From contig MU404063.1 of assembly GCA_022695795.1 (NCBI GenBank), forward strand, positions 310,001 through 374,000: 64,000 nt of DNA, read 5' to 3'. Origin of the DNA: Biscogniauxia marginata. Taxonomy: Eukaryota > Ascomycota > Sordariomycetes > Xylariales > Xylariaceae. The notes under the pieces were generated by a model. It ran no database searches. It had not been told where the DNA came from and saw nothing but the letters and a program-made list of their open reading frames with translations. This document shows, piece after piece, positions 47,166 through 56,636 of the stretch; within the stretch, counting starts at the first letter, position 1; every line of letters begins with the position of its first letter. Position numbers and translations under genes: made by a program.

Positions 47166-48671
47166 ATGGCAGATAAATCCCGCCTGAGAGTCTGCACGAA
47201 TAGACATCGTGTGTTTGTGGTATCCGATATATCAAACGAGCCCGATGACGCGGAATCTCTTGTCAGGCTCTTGCTATACGGTAACGAGTTTGATATTCAA
47301 GGCCTCGTCGCATGCACTTCAACTTGGATGAGAACCAACGTGCATCCCGAGGACATGGAAAGAATCGTGGAAGCATACGCGAAAGTAGTCAGCAATCTAA
47401 ACGCACATGTCCATCTTGACAACCAATACCCTAGTGCGGATTACCTTCTGCCTCTTATCAAGGCGGGCCCTGCCTGCTATGGAAAGGAGGCTCTGCTACC
47501 GGGTGTCCCGTTGAGTGACGGGGCAGCGCTACTTATCGATCGTCTCGATGCATCTCAGCGACCATTGTGGGTGCTATCCTGGGGAGGTTCCAACGTGATT
47601 GCGCAGGCTCTGCAACACTTGCACCAGACAAGATCCGAGTCTGAGTGCGCAAAGCTCCGCGAGAAGCTCCGGCTCTACACTATCAGCGACCAAGATGACA
47701 CGGGACTCTGGATCCGGGTCAACTATCCGGACATCTTCTACATATGCTCCATCCATGCCTGGAAAGATTATGGGATGGCCGCCTGGGTCGGCATCTCGGG
47801 CGACATTCTCTTCCCTTTAGATGAAGGTGGCCCCAATATCACCAAGGTCACAAGGCAGTGGCTCAAAGAAAACATACAGATCGGCCCTCTGGGCGAGGTA
47901 TACCCGGACTACTCCTTCATCATGGAAGGGGACACGCCGACGTTTCTCTACCTCATCCAGAACGGGCTGGGCTCGCCAGAGAACCCGCACTGGGGCAGCT
48001 GGGGAGGACGGTACGCGCTAGCCGATATCGGTGGCGCCGCGAAGCACTACTCAGATACGAGAGACGAGGTCGTCGGCAAGAATGGGAAGACGTTTGTGAC
48101 GAACAAGGCTACGATCTGGCGTTGGAGAGATGCCTTCCAAGACGACTTCGCCGCGCGCATGCGGTGGTCGCTAACCGATGATCGGTCGAAAGCTAATCAT
48201 GCGCCGGTGGTCATGGTGAACGACAGCACGCCCGGTCCCGAGCCCCTTCTCCTCGATGCGGAGGCCGGCTCCGAGATTGTGCTAGACGCGTCCAAGAGCT
48301 ACGATCCCGATGACGACGAGCTGTCTTTTCGCTGGTTTCAATACAAGGAGCCGACCAAGTCACAGTCGCACGTTCACTGGCATCAAGTGCCAGACGTGGA
48401 TTTTGAGCCAGTAGACGAGAGGAAAGCAGGTGTTGTGGTCAGAGTAAAACTGCCACTGCCAGAGACATGCGCAGTTGACATCCTTACTGGTAAGGCGCTT
48501 GAGAAGGGCCAGGCTCTCCATCTCATACTCGAGGTCAAGGATAGTGGGTTGCCGAGTCTGACAACTTACAAGCGAGTTGTTGTGCAAATAACCAATTACG
48601 CGTTAAGAGATACGTCGGAAAAGACATATGAGACCATCACAGAAGCGCTGGGTCACTCCGTAGGTAGATAG
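47166..48671 (+). CDS. DUF1593 / Sde182-type nucleoside-hydrolase-like protein
   Basis: A single-exon gene of 501 residues. The N-terminal two thirds (about 14-345) have the nucleoside-hydrolase-like fold signature of the DUF1593 family: V-V-S-D-I-S-N-E-P-D-D-A-E-S near residues 19-32, an acidic cluster where hydrolases bind Ca2+ and ribose, then L-S-W-G-G-S-N and S-D-Q-D-D-T-G. The C-terminal ~130 residues are an Ig-like beta domain with L-D-A-S-K-S-Y-D-P-D-D-D-E-L, as in Sde182, a family named from a cellulose-binding bacterial protein. No signal peptide is visible, so an intracellular location is likely. The substrate is unknown. The start is the first ATG and fits the family N terminus. 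No lesions are seen. Confidence 0.88.
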   Translation: MADKSRLRVCTNRHRVFVVSDISNEPDDAESLVRLLLYGNEFDIQGLVACTSTWMRTNVHPEDMERIVEAYAKVVSNLNAHVHLDNQYPSADYLLPLIKAGPACYGKEALLPGVPLSDGAALLIDRLDASQRPLWVLSWGGSNVIAQALQHLHQTRSESECAKLREKLRLYTISDQDDTGLWIRVNYPDIFYICSIHAWKDYGMAAWVGISGDILFPLDEGGPNITKVTRQWLKENIQIGPLGEVYPDYSFIMEGDTPTFLYLIQNGLGSPENPHWGSWGGRYALADIGGAAKHYSDTRDEVVGKNGKTFVTNKATIWRWRDAFQDDFAARMRWSLTDDRSKANHAPVVMVNDSTPGPEPLLLDAEAGSEIVLDASKSYDPDDDELSFRWFQYKEPTKSQSHVHWHQVPDVDFEPVDERKAGVVVRVKLPLPETCAVDILTGKALEKGQALHLILEVKDSGLPSLTTYKRVVVQITNYALRDTSEKTYETITEALGHSVGR

Positions 48672-49536
48672 AGAATCGAACCCAATTATTTCGGCCAGAG
48701 TTTGTAACCTCTCATCGATGTCTCACAGTGTTGCACCGATGTGCTGTTAGTCGAGGGATATAGTTTCATTATCACATACTGTTGCAAAAGCGATGCCGCT
48801 AATTGCGGTACGCGATTAGGGCTTATATACTCCTGGTCCGTGATACACACTAGTCTCCGGTTCGGTCTATCGTGCTTCTTCGATACCTTAGAGACTAAGA
48901 AATTGACATCCGAAAGACTTGATTAATAGGCTAACTGTTTGTTATGAGGAGCCTTGATCATTTTGTAGTCTGTCGACAGGTACACTCTTTTCAAGATCGA
49001 AGCATTTCTAATTGGCCCAGGGTTGGTTTACAGCGAGAGATCAAAATAAAAAGACTTTCAATCAACCGGTTCTTTCACTTAACCTCTCTATGTAACCATG
49101 TATCTATCGTAACATGTTAGTTTCTAGGATCCCATGCTCTGTCCTGACTAGGAAGGTCTAAGCACCGGCCGTATGCCAGTGAACCAAGTTCCAACCCCAT
49201 GCGATCGGGACTATGTAACGACAACTTGGGGACTCCGCACAACCCCGCGATTTGCCCCAGGATTTCATACCCCGGAACGGCTCCATCTACGTGGGCTTGG
49301 CAGCACTATGTAATGGTTTATATACTACACATTCATGGAGCTAAAATTGGTCCGGGGACATGCCGGATTTCAAAACTATGGAGATATATATATATATATA
49401 ACCTCGTCGAACTGACCCTCAAAGTGTTGCAGAGCCTTAGTACAATTTAGTCCCATTCACTGGACCCCCTTTAAACTACACTCTATCCTTAGTTTCACTC
49501 ATTTTCCTTCGATCTAACTCCGGCAACTTGCTTTCG
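48672..49536. other. Intergenic with a TA microsatellite
   Basis: About 865 bp; a (TA)n tract lies at about 49384-49400. Promoter region of the sugar transporter. ORF-like stretches at 48741 and 49199 have no recognisable motifs. Confidence 0.5.
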
Positions 49537-51379
49537 ATGACTGAGAACGCCCCCAAGACAGCCGAAGCCTGGGAGAGTTATGTCAGGACCGAGGAGTCTG
49601 CTATAACTGTACCGGAGGACTCTAATATTACCTGGAGGGACTTCTATGACAACAAAAGAGTTCTGTCATTCTGTAAGTTGCCTGCGCTCATAATATGCTG
49701 CCCGCGGCTGCAGCAGGCGTGCAGCAGTAATTAACATCTCGTTTATCTTTCAAGGTCTCCTGATATTTATGCTGCCTGTTAACTTTGGATATGAGTCCAG
49801 CACGCTTGGGAACCTTCTCGCCGTCGACGCTTTCCTGCAGCGATTTGGTACCAAGACGGCCGCCGGCGAACTAGTCATTACAGCCCGAGACCAGCAGATC
49901 CTCAATGCGGCGACGACCATCGGAATCTTTGTCTCGGCCTTTGCCACGGGGCTGCTTTCCGACCTTCTTGGCCGTAAGCGGGTCATCGTCACGGCGTGCT
50001 TCATCTGCCTTGCCGGCATTCTAACCCAATACTTCTCCTCCACGATCCCACACCTCTTCGGTGGCAAAGTACTTGGCGCTTTTGGCTTTGGGCTCGGCCA
50101 CTCTTTGGGTCCGGTCTATGTGGCGGAACTGGCCCCCGTGAAGCTTCGTGGCGTTTGTTTGGCCCTAGTGGTAAGTCGTCAAAAGAGACGACCCTCGCTT
50201 TCACCGTTGTGGATGTTGAAATGAATATTTCTGACAATTGCGCTAAAAGAATACGATGATCGTTATTGGACAATGGTTGAGCTCGCTCGCGGTATATTCA
50301 GCCTCCATTAGCTACAACAACGATCTACAGTGGAGAATCCCCGTCATTACCCAATTAATCCCTCCCACGATTCTTCTCGCCGGCTCGCTCATACTGCCCG
50401 AGTCGCCTTCCTGGCTCATCCTGAAGGATCGGCGTGACGAGGCTGCCAAGGCGTTCCGCAGGTTTAACGGTGCAAAGTTCGACGTAAACACAGCCATGGC
50501 CGTCATGACAGCCGCGGTAATGAAAGAACAAGAGATTGCGCGTCAAAATAAGTCGTCCTCATGGATGGATTGCTTCCGAGGATCGAATGGTCGTCGGACC
50601 CTAATTATTTGTATGGTATATATCGCCCAACAATTCATCGGTGTCAACTTCGTCGCCGGTTATCTAACATATTACTTCAAACTCGCGGGTGTTCAAAACG
50701 CCCTTGGGATAGCGCAGGCGGCTTTCGCCATTCAGATTTTCGGCAACATCTGCTCCTGGCCGCTCATTGACCGCCTCGGCCGCCGTCCCATGATTGTTGG
50801 TGGTATGATCACCATGACGGCAGGCCTGTTGCTTATAGGTGGCATTGGCACACTTAATACTCCGGCCTCACTCAAGGCCACTGTGGCCTTCATGACAATC
50901 TGGGGGTTATTGGTAAGATTCCATGTCGTAGCACATAACTAGCTTTTCTAAACGTTGACATCTTTCTGACGAAACTCATATAGTACCAAGCTACCATTGG
51001 AGCCGTGGCGTATGCCGTCGGCGGCGAGACACCCAGCCCCGCGCACAGACAAAAGACATATTCTATCAACATCATGAGCGCGACAGCGGTCTCGTGCGCC
51101 GTGCTGCAGGCGATGCCGTACCTGATCAACCCGGACCAGGCCAACCTGGGGGGCAAGATTTGCTTTGTCTTCTTCGCGCCCTCGGTACCAATGTGTGTCT
51201 ACCTCTACTTCTGCCTGCCGGAGATGAAGGGCCGAAACTATGTCGAGCTAGAGGAGATGTTCCAAAATAGGGTACCAGCGCGCAAATTTAAGGGCTATGT
51301 CTGTCATGGCGCCAATGAGTTGACTAAGACGGTGGCAGAAACTAAAGGTGTTGAGGTAGAAAACAGGGAAGTTGTCTAA
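49537..51379 (+). CDS. MFS sugar transporter (hexose/alpha-glucoside permease type)
   Basis: A proton-coupled sugar importer of the plasma membrane by family. Model: join(49537..49672, 49755..50170, 50250..50912, 50984..51379), 536 residues. All three introns are 71-82 nt with GTAAG donors and AG acceptors, and the exons join in frame. Motifs include G-Y-E-S-S-T-L-G in TM1, D-L-L-G-R-K-R-V between TM2 and TM3, G-P-V-Y-V-A-E-L-A-P, P-E-S-P-S-W-L-I-L at the end of TM6 (about residue 234), D-R-L-G-R-R-P (about 358) and a terminal L-P-E-M-K-G-R. These are the diagnostic sugar-porter signatures. The N terminus is a hydrophilic tail of about 45 residues. The substrate cannot be told from sequence alone; it resembles fungal maltose/alpha-glucoside permeases more than hexose uniporters. 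A solo LTR lies 190 bp downstream. Confidence 0.9.
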
Positions 51380-51569
51380 GTATAGAAGAAAGTGTAGGCT
51401 GTCTATGTATCTAGAGCTAAAAATTAATATCTTGTGATTTCTGAGCTCGGGTTAATGATCACTCATTACGGCCAAGGCTTCGAGCTGACGGCTAGATCAT
51501 CATTGAGTCAATTCCTATGAATATTTCTCGTTTAATGAAGTGTACGTAAATGATTTTAACAGAGACAAG

Positions 51570-51962
51570 TGTGACGAACCTCCCTGTGTCTTCCTAGTCA
51601 GCTGACTTCACAGGTGAGTACGTACTGGGTTTTCTTGATTTGAAGGTAACAGTGGATTGAAATTGGTTCAAGAGGTTCACAATGCTTTGTTCGTCAGAGA
51701 GATTTCAAGGTACTCTCACTATAGTATCAGGGAGTGACTGTAGTCTTAGATTGATAGCTGAGGAACTAGAATGAATGACTAGATACAAAGGAAATCTTAT
51801 CCTTCTTATACTCCTTCTTACTGTCTGGGGTTCTTCCTTTAGATGTAGTGATCTCGCAAAAACAGCGAGATCTTTTACTGATCTCGCGATCTCGGCGAGA
51901 TCGCGAGATCGCTGACCCCAGGTCACGTGACCTGAATCACCTGACCAGACAGGGTTGTAACA
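51570..51962 (-). mobile_element. Intact, unmutated solo LTR of the Gypsy family, with ACAAG target duplication
   Basis: 393 bp in reverse orientation: TGTGACGAACCTCC (U5 end) to GGGTTGTAACA (U3 end). Its R-U5 part is the unmutated version of the segment repeated throughout 3.9-34 kb. The direct repeat ACAAG flanks it exactly (51565-51569 and 51963-51967). U3 has CACGTG at 51924-51929 and two GATCTCGC-type hairpins. No internal region remains, so two LTRs have recombined. It kept its CpA/TpG sites, unlike every copy in the AT-rich block. Confidence 0.92.
51850..51910. promoter_or_regulatory. Twin hairpins in the U3 of the solo LTR
   Basis: GATCTCGC...GCGAGATC (51850-51872, 7 nt loop) is followed by a 31 bp near-perfect palindrome: GATCTCGCGATCTCG, one central G, CGAGATCGCGAGATC (51880-51910). 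It lies in U3 next to the CACGTG palindrome. A regulatory role is inferred from position only. Confidence 0.6.
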
Positions 51963-51967
51963 ACAAG

Positions 51968-53644
51968 CCTCTGGCACTTGATAGGGGGTTGCTATCCAAA
52001 GATAATTATAAGCGCCAGTACATATTTATTAATAGCACTTGGGACCGGAAATACATTAATAATGATTATTTCAATGAAGTACAATAGAGAATATACTGTA
52101 ATTGAGTTAAATGGGCTAACCACTACTATTTTTACTGGCGATACCTTTTACAACAACGAAACAGGTGATGATGAATATGGTCCTTAAGAACCACAACAAG
52201 AGCAAAGTCTTTAGAGTTTAGTCTATGTAACGAGACTGAAATTCTGGAGATATATCTGGAGGTACATGCAAACGGTCGAACATAATCGTCTACAACACGA
52301 CATATCTAGACTTATTGCCCCCTTTTGCAGCCAATTCAGCCATATTATCTTTTCATTTCCGGTTCCCTAGCAGGGACATAATCCCAGTGTCTACCTTGGG
52401 ATAGTCTAAACCCTTTTCAGCATGATAATACCAGATTCTTACCCGGTAAACCTTCCATGTCAAAACATTTTTCATCTTATTTCTAGAGCGTCTAGTAATA
52501 TCCTGGGGCGGGTCCCTCTAACACAACGTGACCTTCACAGGGAGTGAATGGTCAGAATGTACACATCCAGATGTGGAAATATTCCTGTTAAAGAAGACTT
52601 TTAATTAGATTGACGTTCATCGTGTAGCACAGATCTTATAGTCAGCATGCCATCAAGATATCCTACTGCTTCATTGACCATTACACAGATGCTTAGAGGC
52701 AATTGATTGAGTGTTTGCTTATATTCTCCAGTTTGTATCAAATAGGGTACTGCATGCGGAGTCAATAATGCGTTTCTATTGTTATCTGTGGCAGGACTTG
52801 TGCGACAGGAGAAAGAGAGGGGACTCGTGTTCCAATATAATTAACATTCATGATCCCTGCTCGTATTCTTCGCCCAGAACCTAAGTACAGCTGTTGAAAA
52901 TTCAAGGGTATATGCCGTAATATTAATCTTTCGGCAGTCTAACCGATGTGTTTTCTTCGGATTAAGCAGTAATAATCTCCAATGGTAGACGTACAACTAT
53001 CAACTTGAGTTTCACAACCAGGGATAGCAGACGTCATGTGTTAAATGAATATCAACATCAAATTAGCCACCCACTTGCATATCACCCCTATTTTCTTCAT
53101 AATCCATCTTGGCGTGATAAACATTTACTAAGCCCTGCCCGGAAACTTGGGACTCATCCCCTGTTCGATCTTCCTGATCTTGAAGTATATCTTCTCTGTG
53201 TAACGACCGCCTCCTACTGTTGGGACTTTATTGGTTCAACTTACATTAGTGGACTAAAATAACAAAGTCTTTAGTAAGGGAGGGACAAGGTTAGTAGCGT
53301 ATTTTATCACAGAAATTGCCCTGATCACATCCCGATTTTCATTCATCTCCATAGTGAAGTTAACCATAGCCTATATCCTATTCAGTGATTGTGAAAACGA
53401 TCCTGGACCCTTGCCATGCCACACAGTTCCTTGTTTACATGCTATGATGGTACCTTGACATTTATATGACATATATAAGTCTTGAATTGTATTGAAAGAT
53501 CTGTATCGACTCCTCCCTTGCTCCATCGTAGGTTTGTATACGGCATGATATTTACCTGCATTGTCATCACTTTTACACATTTTTACATATTTATTAGCCC
53601 TCTTGCGGATACTCCATTTACTCTCTTACATCACCAAGAACGCG
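51968..53644. other. Intergenic, no gene recognised
   Basis: About 1.7 kb. The longest frame (53005-53262) shows no domain or codon pattern I recognise. No repeat was identified beyond the adjacent solo LTR. Confidence 0.5.
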
Positions 53645-55062
53645 ATGTCTTTGGACCAAGTTTTCAACCTGGCACTTGAAGAAAAGCAATTAATTCTTAA
53701 TGGGCCTGCACTCGCACCACCCGAGGGTATTGTACCTAATTTTGAGAACCCACCGAATAGGAATGACCTAGCTGAAATCACGAGTATCACGTGTCTGACC
53801 ATAGCCTCGGTTGGCATGTTACTTCGCATTTATGCAAAAGTATTTTGCGTAAGAAGACTGGAGATTGAGGACTGTGAGTACACTACCTATTTCCACTAAA
53901 TCCTTATAAAAACACTAGGTACCTTATATTGTACTAATTGGCTCGTGTGTCTAGTGCTAGCCATAGCTGCATTTGTTAGCTGCTCACTTTCTATTTACTA
54001 CAGTTGAGAAGCCGCTCACCTTATCTCAGGGGACCTTCGTCGGATGCATTTACTGCAGCTATTGGATGATTGGACTTACTGGTCTATTCGTCAACCAGTG
54101 GAATATCCAAGAAAGAGAAATGTCTATGAGCCTCTACGTAAGTAGCCGTAAACCTAGGGCTATATCAAACCTTCTCACGAGAAACAGATTCTCCATATTG
54201 CTTCCAACCTTTCCGCCGTTACTATTATGGTGATAAAAGCGTCAATCTTAATAGAATGGAATCGTCTTTTCGTGCCGCATTGTGTTCGAAACAACTTCTT
54301 TTAGACGTGTACTGCCGTACTTTGCATACATACTATATTTCACATGGGATGGATCATCACTGAGAACTTGGCCTGCATCCCACATCAGAAGATTTGGGAC
54401 AAGACAATTGCAGAAGGGAGTTGTATAGATGTCAAGTCTATATACATCCCCGCCGCAACGTTGAACCTCCTCTCAGATATCATTGTTTTAGCCCTTCCAC
54501 AACAGACCATCTAGAGCTTGCAAATGTCGACAAAACACAAAATCAGTATTTCACTGATCTTCACTATAGGTTTCCTGTATGATTGTCATCCCCCTCAGAT
54601 AAGTTTACTAATATTGACTATAATGATGATAGCGCCTGTGTTTCGGCGTCAGTCAAGCTAGCCGCAACAGTGAGGTTTAATTACTCAGATGACACTATTT
54701 ACACTATGTCAGAAATGTATCTCTGGACTCTTGTAGAGATAACATGCTTGTTCCTTGTCTTCTGTGTTCCTATGGCTCCAAAGGCTGTGATGGACAGAAG
54801 ATTGATAGCAAAACTCGGCTCCTCGTTCAGCAGCATTTACCGCGGAATCAACGACAATATCTCCCTTAGGAGACTTTATCCAACTCAGACCCCACCCTCC
54901 ACAGTCAATTCCCGCGTAGAAGACAGAAGCTCCAAGCCAGACGGGGGAATACTACACACAACACAAGTTACAGCAGTCATTACGACAAGGGACAGTTACG
55001 ATGACGACGCAGGAACCCATGATACACACAGGCAGAGTTTTCCGTGGGATGGCATACATTGA
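53645..55062 (+). pseudogene. Pth11-like (rhodopsin-type) membrane receptor with premature stops
   Basis: A family of seven-helix fungal surface proteins. The first exon (53645-53873) encodes an extracellular N terminus and TM1, ending R-R-L-E-I-E-D. Later blocks are V-N-Q-W-N-I-Q, then after an intron (GTAAGT at about 54138) I-L-H-I-A-S-N-L-S-A-V. Next come E-N-L-A-C-I-P-H-Q-K-I-W-D-K-T, L-L-S-D-I-I-V-L-A-L-P, an intron at about 54573-54630, and D-D-T-I-Y-T-M-S-E-M-Y-L-W-T. This order is diagnostic. Two in-frame TAG codons, at 54302-54304 and 54512-54514, sit where the family has Trp; TGG to TAG is a G-to-A change in the RIP-preferred context. The exon around 53955-54010 also does not join cleanly and may hold another frameshift. 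The C-terminal tail is polar. The gene is therefore probably inactive. Confidence 0.72.
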
Positions 55063-56636
55063 TGAGCAGCGCGTTATGGGCACGGTATTATTCAATGAGG
55101 TCGTTGGTACATCCGTGGAAAGGTGCACTTGCCTAGAAGATTCTCCAGTCTTCGATTTGATAATATCGGCTTCAGATCTTTCTCGACTAGTCACCACTGT
55201 AACAGTAAACTTTCGGTCTATAATAATAGAAGTGAGGCTAGCAAAAGCCCATGCATTACCAAGGACCGTTATCGGCCCTTTCACCATGGCGTAGGCAGCC
55301 TTGCAGATGGCAAAATAGCATCGTGGCACTTTTTTTTTGCATGAGGCTTATGGCTGGGGAGGCCGGAGACAAGGATTGCTTGGACATCAGGCTCTGTTAC
55401 TTTGCTCAACGGCCAAACATTTACACATTCTCGCAGAACACATGTCGTAACATATAGGCGGACCACCAATCTGACGACGAGCAGATTTAGCCACTAGAAC
55501 ACTCCCTTTGGTGTGATTCCAAGTGATAATAATTACTTGCAGATACCCGGGGGCCGGTCTCATATTCTTGCTGAATAAGATACCATTCATCAAAACCAGG
55601 CGACTTTTCCTGCATGTCACATTGCAGCTTGCCGACAGGAGCAGCTTGCGGTGTGGCTAAGCCCAACTGTCACAGCCTGATCAGTATACACTTGAACACG
55701 CTTATCTGTTGGTCAGACTATTCAGCCCCCAATGCTACGAATGTATTGTGACCCGACACAGAGCCTTGCCGGAGCTGAATGCCGCATTTTGCTGACACTG
55801 TAACCGTCTCTGATATAGTAGTAGTAATTTGGTATATTCACTTCAACCGAGTTACATGGCGAATGTGCATGCTGGTGCAAGTGTTGCGGCATGCACAGCT
55901 TCTTTGTGTAGCATAGATGGAACGGTATACTGGCAGCCGCCAAGTTACATAGCTTCTTGCGTATCAGCTCCCTTCATACTGTCGCAACAGTAACAGCTAT
56001 TCGTCCGATAGTCGAACCATTGTCATCGTCTATAACGCCGTTCTGTCGGCGGATGCAACATCTTATCACTTATAATACTACATCATATGATGAAACACTA
56101 TAATAACCCACGTAAATGAGATGCTGGTGTGCTACTATGTTTAGAGTATAGGCTGGGGGCCATGGGGTTGGGGGCCCCTTTCCTCGAGGCTGATCACCAT
56201 TCAGGGACCTAAACACCTATCTCCGGGTTGCAGATACCGATTGTAAGACATAGTGGCTGTTTCTACAGCTAAATTTATTTCAATTCCTACGAAATTAATG
56301 TCTGCTGCCGCTCGACTTGCATGGGGGCTGATAGATCAAACATGATGTATATGCACAAAAGAGCATGCGAGGGTCATCACCAACCAACAACTGGGAGCAT
56401 GGCGGGTGGATTGTGATATGGATTTCTAAAGACTAAGTTTCGGAGCGCGTGGTCCAAATATATGCTAAGATGAGAGCTATTAAATGGGTTACAAGTAGCC
56501 GTGGGTAGAGATGACAACCCATAAACCATTTATATTTCCCAAAGATCTCCTGCGTTCCAGTCACCAGTTGCTACCACTTATATCAAAGCACAGAACGCTT
56601 AACCATAATCATAGTATTCAGTTTCAAATCGTCACC
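55063..56636. other. Intergenic
   Basis: About 1.6 kb without a recognisable gene. The open frame 55001-55294 overlaps the pseudogene tail and resembles nothing known to me. The last ~130 bp are the leader of the MFS gene. Confidence 0.5.

Noticed and set aside
48672..48700. GAATCGAACCC, resembling a tRNA T-loop in reverse.
   Set aside because: No acceptor, D or anticodon stem can be formed around it. No convincing tRNA was found in the window.
53005..53262. 85-codon open frame between the solo LTR and the receptor pseudogene.
   Set aside because: No domain, hydrophobicity pattern or intron context recognised; length is compatible with chance.
55001..55294. 97-codon open frame 3' of the receptor pseudogene.
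   Set aside because: It overlaps the pseudogene's tail in another frame and shows no family resemblance.
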